Assembly (NCBI GenBank): GCA_028752905.1
Contig: JAQNBH010000011.1
Coordinates: 33,690,017 to 33,754,016, forward strand
Direction of reading: 5' to 3'
Origin: Cladorhizidae sp. MBARI D1340-BT2
Lineage: Eukaryota > Porifera > Demospongiae > Poecilosclerida > Cladorhizidae
DNA length: 64,000 bases
Of this stretch, positions 44,371 through 54,117 are shown piece by piece. The translations under genes and the position numbers were made by a program. Within the stretch, counting starts at the first letter, position 1, and each line of letters opens with the position of its first letter. The notes beneath the pieces are model-generated. The model saw only the letters and a program-made list of their open reading frames with translations. It was not told where the DNA came from and did no database searches.

Positions 44371-47300
44371 ATGGTGGATCTTGGATATATTATAGACAAT
44401 TATGACTTGATCTTAACACCAAATGGCTGCAGAGAAACTCATGCCTTAGTGATAGAATTGACACAGCAGCCTCCTGATTATGAAAATGAAGATCAAAATG
44501 AAATGCAATATCCAGTGATACCCAGAATCAGCAGGTCTCAGATGGCAAAGACAAAACTCAGTGAAATATCTCCAATTCCTTTCATTGGAACACTATATAT
44601 ATACCAGGGCCCTAAAAATCCAACTCCACCAGTGATTCATGACCATGATGGAATTCCCCTATCATGAGGTAGTTAAAAGAATGCAAGATGTATCACAAGC
44701 ACTAAAAGCTGACTGTGAATGGCTCACACAGATTGTTACTTCTGAGCATGATGTAGAAAATCTGCCAGCTGAGTGGTCTGGTTACATGAACCACCTTGCA
44801 AGAGAAAAAGGGCATGTATCTAAAGCCACAAAATACATCTATGGACCTCTCATAGATGCTCCACCTAGCCATCCAGATATGGTACTCACAAGTATTCTGT
44901 ACATTGAAGAGTTCATGAAGACTCATGGTCAGAGATATATTCACTTAGTGGCTGATCTACAGCTCTATAAAGTAGCAATTCAGATAAAGTGGTCTAACCC
45001 AACAAGATGGAAAAACCTCATTGTCAGACCAGGAGGCATGCACACACTAATGTCATTCCTGCGATGTATAGGGAAGCTAATGAAGAGCTCTGGCCTTGAA
45101 GAAATATTGAACGCTGCTTATAAAGGTGTGAGCAGCATACTCAGTGGAAAAGCCTGGCCAAAGGCAATGAGAGGTCTCCGAATGGTTGTCACTGGGCTTC
45201 TGCAAGATTGTATCCTCAGAGGAAAAACTACCTATGAGGCCATAGAGGAAGAGCTTGGGTCTGTTAGGTCATCAAAAACAGGCCGCCTTTGGATAGACTG
45301 CCTCATCTATCCAGTTGCATTGGCACACATGTTTGTCAGAGCAGAGCGAGAAGGCAATTATGTGCTGCATATATAATTATTGTCTTACCAAAATGGTGCC
45401 ATATTTCTTTGCTGCTGGTCATTGGAACTATGCCAGATACATAACTTGGCACCTAATGGAGTTCCAGGCACAGCTGGATGAGGAGGCACTTGTAGTCTTC
45501 TACATGGGTCATCATGTTTGTCGGCACAGCAGTGGAAGTTGGAATGCTGTATTCTCAGATCAGTTTGGTGAACAGACATACATTCGTCATGGCAAAGCAA
45601 AGGGTGGTCTTGTTGGACTGACACTATCTCCAGATCAGGTTGCAGGATGGATTCTCTCCTACCATGTCTGTAATACAGTTTCACAGGTGATGGATGAAAT
45701 GTTTTATGATCATGATGAAGGTGAGTATGATGCTAAGACAAACATACACAAAGAGGGAGGAAGAGAATGAATGAAGGCAGACAAAGCAGACAGGAAGAAA
45801 ATCCAACAGGAACTAGCAAAGTATCCTCACCCACTGCAGCAGACAAATGCAGGTGCCCTCTTTAACATTGTCAATGGGAACATTGCTGATGATGACAAGG
45901 TAAATGTTCATGATGCACTAGCAATCGGGGAATGTATGGCAGCAGAATTCAGAGGAACCCTACCTGGAGGTTTCTATAAATGTATCCACTCTAAGGTTGT
46001 CACCATGGAGTCTATGAAGAAGGGAACAAAGATAGGGGACCAAACTATCTATGACATGGAATTATTATATGGGAGATTGCTAGTTATATCACAAATGAGA
46101 GACATTACCCTGGAGAGTATCCTGAGCTATGAGCTTGCACCAGTTCAACCTGCCATCTTTGATGACTATGGGTATCTCAGGAAGAGCAGCAAATCCCAGT
46201 TGCTGCATAAACTTGCAGTATGGTGCAAGGACATCAGTGAGCCAGAGGTGAATGTAGTGGATGGGAATGAAATGTTGTTCCAAATTACTTGGCCCAAAGT
46301 AGGAACAGTCAAGAATCTCCAGAAGAACTTCCTTAGAGCAGTGGAAAGGAGCCATGATGTAATAGTCGTCTTTGACAGATATGTGGAGGGATCTATCAAA
46401 TTGCATGAGCGTATGAGGAGAACAGGAGCGACTGTTTGCCCATCACTGACACTCACATTGGAGACAGCTCTACCTGCTAGGGACTCAATCATGAAAAGTG
46501 CCCACAAGAAGAAGGAATTGATAAAGTTGTTCTGTACTGAAAATGAATGCCCCAATGTGAACATGGTGGGAGAAATCAACCCAGTGTCCCAACATGAGGA
46601 AGCTGACTGCAACATCATCGGCTATGTGAAGTTCCTCATCACTAGCCTAAAGAGGACACATGTGCAAGTAGTGTCAGATGACACAGATATATTTTTATTA
46701 TTGGTGTTCTTCTGTTGGAAGTGGCAAGCCACTGCACAAATGACCATGAAAAAATCAAATGGCAAAGTAATCGACATCAATGCAACTGCAAAGCAGCTTG
46801 GCAACAAGTGCTGTCAGCTGTTAGCCATACATGCCCTCACGGGATGTGATACTGCGAGTTATTTGTTTGGCAAAGGTAAAGTATCTGCTGTGTCGATCAT
46901 GATGAAGCATGAGTTCAACTGGAGGTCCTTGGGGAACAGAATTCAATATTTCTGATGCCATAAAAGCTGGGTGCAGGTTTGTTAGTCTCCTCTACAAGGA
47001 TAAGCAACATGAAAATTCAATGAACAAGCTGCGTCATACCATTTTCATCAGTAGGAAAGATACACCAAAGATCAAGTGCCTACCACCTACTGATCCAGCA
47101 TTGCATGAACATATTATTAAGAGAGCCCACCTGCAAGTTATGCTATGGAAAGCAGCTGACCAGATGCTGCCACCTGATGTGAATATCTGTGAATTTGGAT
47201 GGGATATTGTACAAGGTATTCCCTCCCCATCTACTGGTGTTTCCGAGGTTGCCCCAACAGAACTTATAAAAGTTGTAGCCTGTGGCTGTGTTGCCCAAAA

Positions 47301-47451
47301 TGCCTGCTCCAGGAATAGCTGCTCATGTAAGAAAGCAAGTCTGTCCTGCACATCATTCTGTAAGTGTATGGACCAGGACAGTTGCAACAATCCATATACT
47401 AAACATGATAGGAGTGACTCTGATGGAGGAATTGATGAAACTGAACAATAA
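44371..47451 (+). pseudogene. Element protein: PIN/FEN1-like nuclease plus CXC domain, decayed
   Basis: About 1,000 codons over five frames: 44,371-44,667; 44,639-45,376; 45,315-45,770; 45,771-46,955; 46,909-47,451. There are three frameshifts (near 44,660, 45,375 and 46,930) and one in-frame TGA (45,768). Near 46,591 it reads QHEEADC, then VVSDDTDIFLLL (46,678), then HALTGCDTASYLFGKGK (46,838). These match in order the FEN1/XPG-I acidic motifs EAEASC, EDMDCL and LLGCDYCESIRGIG, including the helix-two-turn-helix Gly-Lys-Gly. The C-terminus reads KCLPPTDPALHEHI, then CGC...CSRNSCSCKKASLSC and FCKC, a CXC (tesmin-like) Cys cluster. The N-terminal 500 codons match no domain I can name. Similar unannotated proteins are, from memory, frequent in invertebrate genomes. 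Family naming is uncertain. Confidence 0.75.
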
Positions 47452-48418
47452 AAGTTCACATTAATGTTTTATTTTAATCATGATTTGTTTACTAACCAAG
47501 GACCTCCATGATATCGCCTTCCAAGGGGAGTAAAAGATAGAGGTTAATTAAGGTATATGTCTCTTTCACATAAATGAACTTGAAACAAATTTTTAATAGC
47601 TACATTCACTTGATGTATATAGCTAATGTGGGGGATACAATATAGAGGCTACAAATAGCAATTGATGCAATTTTTTATTCCTGCATGGTAAAATATTATG
47701 GTGTGTTTGGCAATGTTACAAAGACCAATTATTAAAAATGGCCATTAAAATTTTTACTCAATGATGACAAAGTGTCATCATGCAGTTTTATAATAAGGAT
47801 CCCTATAATTATGTCCTTTCCTGGGAATTTCACAGCAATTTCTCTAAGACCAAGTTATGCATTTCTCAACCTTTCTCCTTCATCTAACTCCATTAAATTA
47901 TCAGCTACCAGCGTGATGAGCAATGGTAAACTGTTGTACACCTAAAGTTGAACGCTTTTTTTAAAAAACTTCCTGTTTATTATAATGATATTCATGACAA
48001 TGTGGTTTGTTGCTAAGCAGCTAAATTTTGGTCATAATTTTCCTCAACTCATCAGCTATCATCTCATATATGGTCACTGTATATTTTTCTTGATCCCTCT
48101 TCCTATATAAAAATAATGTGAAAATCATACATAAAAACAAATAAACCTTTATAAAGTTGCTGGTAGGAGGATTAAAATGGCCATTAAAAAAATTGCTCAA
48201 TGATGACAAAGTGTCATCACGCAGTTTTGTACTGAGGACACCCTATATAACTAAAAACAGTAAGAAAATTTTGGTTGTACCCTATTGCAAGGTCCAACCC
48301 CCTGACTGCCGGACTAATGGGTATGTTGGACCACACATACCAGTCAATGTATGAAAATAGAGAAAAAGCAGATATATAGTGTATGTGTGCTATACAGCAA
48401 GTCTAATCAAACAGGGTC

Positions 48419-50354
48419 TCACTTAGCATGATGCGTGCATTCCAACCAAGGCTTGTGGCTATTGATGGTTACCATCACTCTGAAGTACAGCGTGTCTTCC
48501 ACAAGGTATTGTATATTCCTGGCCAACTTGCACAACTTTAAGTGAGGGATGAAATCTGAATAGCCAAAGGCTGTGCCAATTCTTCCATATTCCTGTGTAT
48601 CGAATGGTATCGTCTTACTGTAATGGTTGTCATCTACTAACTGGTTTAAAAGTTCAACAGTTACTCTTCCCTGGAAGGGCCACTGGAGTATGTGATCGTT
48701 AGATCCTCTTAATAGCTTTGCGAAGACAGATACATGAGTACCCTTGTGTTGATTATTTCCGTATGGATCAACTCTAATGTTAAACCTGTAACCATCACAA
48801 CTAGTGTAGAATGGTTCGGAATAATATGTTCCGTCTTCCTCTTCCATCCAGCTATAGCTGGACATTTTAAAAGTAAATGACTCCCTTTTATTTATTACAT
48901 TGGCATCCTTCTCCAGTGAAATTGTGGTCTTCTTCACTAAAGATAAAGAGGACGTTATATCATTTAATGAGGAGGCAGTCCTGTTGAACTTTTCTATGAG
49001 TGAAGTTGTAGTATCTTTCAGTGAAGCTGTGGTCTCATTCAGTGAAGTGATGTCTTGAGACATCATTGCGATTAATTCAGCATTTGCATTCACAGTCTGT
49101 GCTAAGGTGGTCATGCTATCTCCCATCTTCTGCACTGCCATGTGAAAATGAGCCTTATCATCTTCTTCCTCATGTTGCTTCATGTGCATCCTTACCTTTC
49201 GCACATTGCATCCAATGCTGCTGTGGTATTTGCAAGTCACTTCAGTGAACATACAAATATGTTCCTTGATCTTGCCACGTTCCATCGTTAAGGTACACTC
49301 AGTGTTGGGGCAAGGAACTAATTTATATTCGCATACTTGATCATGCTCTTCCGTTATGCTAGCATATGTTCCTTGATCTCCACAACACTCGCACTCGTAG
49401 TCTCGGTTAGGACATTTGGTCTTCAGATGGTCATCGAGGTCTTTCCTCATTAGCTGTACTTCTTTACCTTCGACCTTGCATTTGTTGGGGCAGGAGATTG
49501 AACTGAATCCACACTTGGTCGTCACATGACTATCGAATGTCCCAACAGTCCCCTCCCAGTCACAGCCGCTCCCAACATTACCACACATCACACATAGTTC
49601 TCTGATTTCACGTAAACCTAAATACAAGACAAATTTTGTATATTAAGTATGATATAAGCTGATCAATTAACATATACGGCCAGTAGCCAAATAAATTAGT
49701 GATGTAATTAACTGAGATGTAATTAGCTAAAAATAAATAATTAACAACAAATTTTTTTTAAAGGGCTGGGCTAGGGCTAGGGAGGGGGGATCAATTCACA
49801 TATACGGCCAGTAGCCAAATAAATTAGTGCGCCGGCGCCGTGTGTAAATAACTAAAAATAAATAATTAAAAAATAAAAAATAAAAATAATAATTAACACA
49901 AGGGCTGGGCTAGGGCTATGCTTTCAGTTAATTATTTATTTTTCACGGCACTAATTTATTTGGCTAGTGGCCGTATATGTGAATTGATCCCTGATCTATC
50001 CCAACCCTCCAACCTCAATGGGAAAAAATGTAACTTTTTTAGTTTTAAAACTTGCTAGACTGAACTGCAATTAGAGAACCGTGACACTGGGGGGAAAGTT
50101 GCATTTTTACCCTGAGGAATTGGCTTGTATCATAAACCCTTACTTCTCTTATCATTGAAGTATCGTGGGTGTTCAGTCTTGCAGGTCGGGCAAGGCTTAT
50201 TTCCATTTTTCTCTATGCAATCCTTGCAGAATAGTTTGCCACAGACTTCTTCTTGTTTGGTTTCTTTAGCTACTTCTAGGCAAATACCACATTTCAAACT
50301 GTCCTCTGGCTCAGTAATAAATTCATAGTCAAAGACTAAGTACTCGACCGCCAT
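48419..50354 (-). CDS. TRAF-family protein (RING, TRAF zinc fingers, MATH), two exons
   Basis: Exon 1 is 50,354-50,144 and exon 2 is 49,617-48,419. GT-AG splicing joins them in phase 1 for 469 aa. The start MAVEYLVFDYEF has a good ATGG context; an upstream in-frame Met at 50,450 is less likely. Residues about 20-60 form a RING (CGICLEV...CGKLFCKDC...CPTC), with Lys where the usual His ligand sits. Residues 70-190 hold TRAF-type Cys/His fingers (GCDWEGTVGTFDSH, CPNKCKVEG, CPNTECTL, CKYHSSIGC). Residues 195-265 form a Ser/Thr/Leu heptad coiled coil, and the rest is a MATH/TRAF-C domain (FTFKMSSYSW, YRFNIRVDPYGNNQHKGTHV, HILQWPFQGRVTVELLNQ). TRAFs link receptors to ubiquitin and NF-kB/JNK signalling in the cytoplasm. 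No stop or shift, so likely functional. Confidence 0.9.
49788..49990. mobile_element. MITE with ~40 bp termini, in TRAF intron
   Basis: GGATCAATTCACATATACGG, ccagtagccaaataaattag at the left is mirrored at the right (ctaatttatttggctagtgg, ccgtatatgtgaattgatcc). A partial second copy in the same orientation as the left arm lies at 49,667-49,785. Both sit inside the 526 bp intron of the TRAF gene. Confidence 0.85.
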
Positions 50355-50600
50355 CTTCAGTTCCGAAGCGTGGTGAGATGCGACGGGGAGAAATTTGAGA
50401 GGGCGCGCGCGCACACAAAAAAGGGTTATGCGGTGGAAATTACGTAGCATACGAGTGAAGATTCGAAATTACTAGTCAGCAGTTGTCTGGCGAGCCACAC
50501 CCTGCTGGTGCGGGTGTAGCTTCCGAGACAGGACGAGTTCGGCTTAGCGGAGCGGAACGAACATACGCCCAACAGCATTTTTTTGGTGTGTGTGTGTGTG

Positions 50601-50688
50601 TTATTTATTACCTGCGTGTAGTGGATTATAAGCTATAAGCTACCTCAGAATCTTGTTAGCTCTTAGAAATAGGATATTAACATAATTT
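50601..50688. repeat. Direct repeat, left copy
   Basis: ttatttattacctg, then ctataagctacctcagaatc, then cttagaaataggat recurs at 54,050-54,117 in the same orientation. The two flank hAT copy B and a hAT C-terminal remnant. Confidence 0.85.
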
Positions 50689-50989
50689 GGTGCGAGTGTG
50701 ACGTTCCTTGTTTGCGCATGCGTAGTTGAGAAACGTGACGACAGGACACTGTCTCAGGTCAGTAGTTGTGCTTGCTTAATTAACTTCATCATCATCATGC
50801 ATACTTGCCAACTTTCCATAAGTGACATTAATTTATATACGGCGCGAATTTTCGACCACGCCCCCTAATTAGCGTGCGCATTTCCCCATTAATTTTCTAC
50901 GCGACTGGTTCATTTCATCATCCAGCTGTGAGGTTTCTGTAGATTTCCGGAAGAGGCGGTTGAATTTATCCATTAAAAGAGCAACAGAG

Positions 50990-52005
50990 GTTTCGTCAGA
51001 GGATTCTCAAGCCTTGAAAGAATGCTAGCTGTTTCAGCTTCCTCACAAGACAAGAAGAATGACTTCAAACCATCATATACTGCCTGAGGTAACGAACGAT
51101 TCACACACTTCAGCAAGCTGAGCCATCGTGTGGGGCAATGCTTCAAAATCACCCCTGGCTCAGTGGTGAAAAGTGAACACCTTAGGATGACAAATTGCTG
51201 CTCTCTTGCTGCTATGGAAGTAGTAGAATATGTCGATGAAGAGCTGGTCAATGTTCACTGGGAGTACCTTCAAACCAGCTTTGACTGTTAAATCAGCCAA
51301 ATGGCAGATGCAACCAACATCATACAAAGTTGGGATCTCATCCTTAATCAGCTTCTGCACACCTGACCTCACTCCTTTCATAACATTGGTGGTATCAGAT
51401 ATGAAAGACACTGCATTGTCAAAGCTGAGCCCATTCTTATTAGTCAATGACTCCTTCAAGGCTTGAAACAAGTTGGTAGCTATATCAATGTTCACAACAG
51501 GCATATCCAAGAATCTCGTCCGTACTTCACCTACCTGTTGATCAAGAAGCCTCAAAAGAATTATGCAAGACTTATCCCTCTTGTCATGGGATTCATCAAT
51601 CATTAAAGAGAATGGACCACTTGACATTGACTCCATAACTCTCTGTGTGAAGTAAGGAGCAAGAGCTTTCTTCACTATGGCGGTGGTTTTGGTGTGGGAA
51701 CAGGATAATTTCTTTGCAATTTCAGAGTCTGGGAACATCTTGCTGAAAAGCTTGGTGGCATGGTCACTAGACAGAAAGGATATGTTGTGCTTAGCAACAA
51801 ATGTAGCCCACCTGACCTCTGCTTCGATTACTTGATCACTTCTCTGATGTTGGAAGAGAGAGGTGATTGGAATAGTTGATAGCACAGCCTTTGACATATC
51901 CTTATGTTTCTTGTTCTTGAAGTGAGATGTGACATCGTTACGGCCACCATGGGTAACACCAAAGTCGATTGCACACAGAGTACATCGGGCATACAAGTGA
52001 CGGCA
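50990..52005 (-). pseudogene. hAT transposase (DUF4371-like), copy B
   Basis: A 278-codon frame with an intact N-terminal C-x2-C...H-x4-H finger (YARCTLCAIDFGVTHGG, HFKNKKHKDM), then the same core as copy A. After FYYFHSSKR the frame shifts; the next frame holds LKHCPTRWLSLLKCVNR and LSRLENPLTKPLLLF, the typical hAT 'CTRWLSL' block. The dimerisation domain is missing, so the element looks non-autonomous. Confidence 0.8.
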
Positions 52006-52290
52006 AGACTACTGACATTACTATTGCATTGAACACAAGCAGCACACTGTACCCATGATGTTATTATTTACCCTGTATTTGCTGTATTCCATGCTTACTT
52101 ACTTTGTCATTATATATTTTTTATTTATACCTTTGACTATCCCTATCCCCTGAAATTCTTTGATCCATTTATTGTCAAAATGGCTCTGGATAACGTGCTC
52201 AGAAGTTTCACGTGAGTGCCGCACCTCCAATCGAAACAAGGTCAAAGGTTGTTTGGCAAACCCGATCTGAAGTTTCTCTCTGCTAAAAAG

Positions 52291-53554
52291 CAAGCCCGTA
52301 GCCAGGGGGGGTTCTCAGGGTTCTCTAGAACCCCCCCACTGGCTGTGAGGTCCACCCTTTCAGTTGGGTCCACCCTTTTAATTGGGTCCACATTTCCAAC
52401 TGGGTCCACACTTTCAAATATTGCTTTCACAAAGCTACTTAATTAAAGAATTACACATAGCTACAATGGTGTTAACCATATCATGGAGTACATCTACAAT
52501 GAATTTGTGTTGGTTAATTTGTGGTTTGTTAAAAGTCATTTAAAGAAAAGCTGACAGCATGTGGTGAGCACTCAAAAGAATCAAGTATGCCTGGTAGGTC
52601 CCAGCAAAGAAAGAGAGAACTGAAAAAGGCAGCCAAGAACTGCCAGGCTAACTTCTTTTTTGCACCTAAAAAAGCAAGGAGAAGAAAACTTTCAGAAAGT
52701 ATATGACCAGGCTGTCTTGATGGCTGATAAGGTGGGCACCACCCCGAGTAAGCCAAGGATAGCAAGCAGACAGCAGCACCGTGGTAATGCACCAGCAGAA
52801 TCAGTATTTGATTACTTCAAGAGTAATCTTGCTATTCCATTCCTTGACCATATCTGCACTAGCTTAAATGAAAGGTTCTCATCATTGTCAGCAACTGCTT
52901 CATCTCTTCTGGTACTTGTACCATCTCTGATTACCACAAGATAATTTGATATCAGCACAGTTGTTGAAACTTATCACCAGGATTTGCCATCACCAGAACT
53001 AATAGAAACTGAACTCACTCGCTGGAAATCAAGATATACAAATGTACCCTTTCACAAAAGAGAATCCACACCATCTAGTGCCTTGAAGGAGTTGTGATGC
53101 AGCATTTTTTCCAAACATTCATGTTCTCTTGCAAATCACATGCACTCTGCCAGTAACATCTTCTGAATGTGAAAGAAGTGGCAGTACACTTAAACGTCTC
53201 AACAATTACCTAAGAGCATCCATCTATGAACCAAGAACGCCTGTCATCTCTAGCACTCTTACATGTACATTATGACACAACAATTAATCTGGATGAAGTT
53301 GTTGAAATATTTGGACACTTACACCCAAGGAGAATGGAACTTGAAACTCTTATTAGATAGTTTAATCTCTAGTTTAATCTCATAATAAATAGTCATTTAT
53401 TATTATTTTTAGAATGCTTATTTTGTTTCCGATATTTGCACAGGAGAGAGCACATTCCCCTACCACACCTTCCCCCTTGGGTCGCTTAGAGACCCAAAAG
53501 GTCCCAATATTTACCAACAGAACCCCCCCACTCATTTTTCTGGCTAGGGGCCTG
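52291..53554 (+). mobile_element. Nested ZMYM1-like hAT derivative inside copy B
   Basis: Ends CAAGCCCGTAGCCAG and, inverted, CAGGCCCCTAGCCAG; AAAAG is repeated at both junctions, compared with copy A's empty site. Inside, ESVFDYFKSNLAIPFLDHIC, LTRWKSRYTNVPFHKRES and, after shifts, LPVTSSECERSGSTLKRLNN and FGHLHPRRMELETLI form the C-terminal half of a ZMYM1-like hAT transposase with its dimerisation motif. Four short tccaccctttcaa-type repeats near 52,350-52,415. Several stops. Confidence 0.8.
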
Positions 53555-53768
53555 AAAAGTGTCCTGTTTTTGTTGCTTTACGAGTGTTAAAGGACTAAAC
53601 TGAACAAGCTTGAGACTGCAGTGGCCATCTAAGCGAGTGGAAGCGCAAGGTGCGCGTAGCTGTAAATTCCGGGACATTTCCGGGACAAGGACACCACCGG
53701 ACAAGGCTCAAAATTCCGGGACTGTCCCGGCCATTCCGGGACGGTTGGCAACTCTGAACTTGTCCTCA

Positions 53769-53990
53769 TTATGCCAGCCTCAAATTCCACATCCAAGAGG
53801 TCCTTCAGTGCTCTTCGTGGTGAAGACCTACCTAAGAAACACCATGGGTCAAGAGAGGCTAAACAACCTCATTGTTTTGCATGCTCATAAGGATATTACT
53901 GATAAGCTAGACTTAGCTAGCATTGCAAATGAATTTGTTGGTGACTCTGAACATAGACTTGGTACTTTTCAAAATTTTTGTTTACATTAG
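53769..53990 (+). pseudogene. hAT dimerisation-domain fragment
   Basis: Reads MPASNSTSKRSFSALR (one frame), then VKTYLRNTMGQERLNNLIVL, HAHKDITDKLDLASIANEFV and GDSEHRLGTFQNF in the next. This is the C-terminal hATC block of a ZMYM1/52-kDa-repressor type transposase. The rest of that element is not adjacent; copy B begins or ends directly beside it. Confidence 0.8.
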
Positions 53991-54049
53991 CATAAATAAT
54001 TATCACATGTAGTCAAACAAAAAATGTAGTCAAACAAAAACAATTGTCA

Positions 54050-54117
54050 TTATTTATTACCTGGCTATAAGCTACCTCAGAATCTCGTTATCTCTTAGAA
54101 ATAGGATAACATAATTT
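54050..54117. repeat. Direct repeat, right copy
   Basis: Matches 50,601-50,688 with a 16-base gap and few substitutions. Confidence 0.85.

Larger units (their letters stand above)
43882..48314 (+). mobile_element. TIR element encoding a FEN1/XPG-like + CXC protein
   Basis: The left end GTCAGGCAGCAGGAGGG and the reverse complement of the right end GTCCGGCAGTCAGGGGG are each flanked by TA. Homology runs inward for about 150 bp with gaps, including accttgcaatagggtacaac and ttactgtttttag on both sides, then an imperfect palindrome (TGATGACA nnn TGTCATCA). A further partial copy of the right terminal region lies at 47,715-47,815. Between the ends is one decayed coding region on the plus strand (44,371-47,451). 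No DDE, Tc1 or hAT core was seen, so the transposition enzyme is either this protein or supplied elsewhere. The TA target is inferred from the ends only. Confidence 0.7.
50800..53756 (-). mobile_element. hAT-type DNA element, copy B, with nested insertion
   Basis: Same ends as copy A (CATACTTGCCAAC ... GGTTGGCAACTCTG) and nearly identical where both are present, 44 kb apart. It is 1.26 kb longer because another hAT sits at 52,291-53,554. No matching 8 bp duplication is visible at its ends. Confidence 0.8.

Noticed and set aside
45768..45770. Stop between two in-frame parts of the 44-47 kb gene read as two separate genes
   Set aside because: Sequence on both sides belongs to one continuous protein and other frameshifts show general decay.
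49741..49990. GGGCTAGGGCTAGGG as a telomere seed
   Set aside because: Too short and part of a MITE repeated in the same intron.
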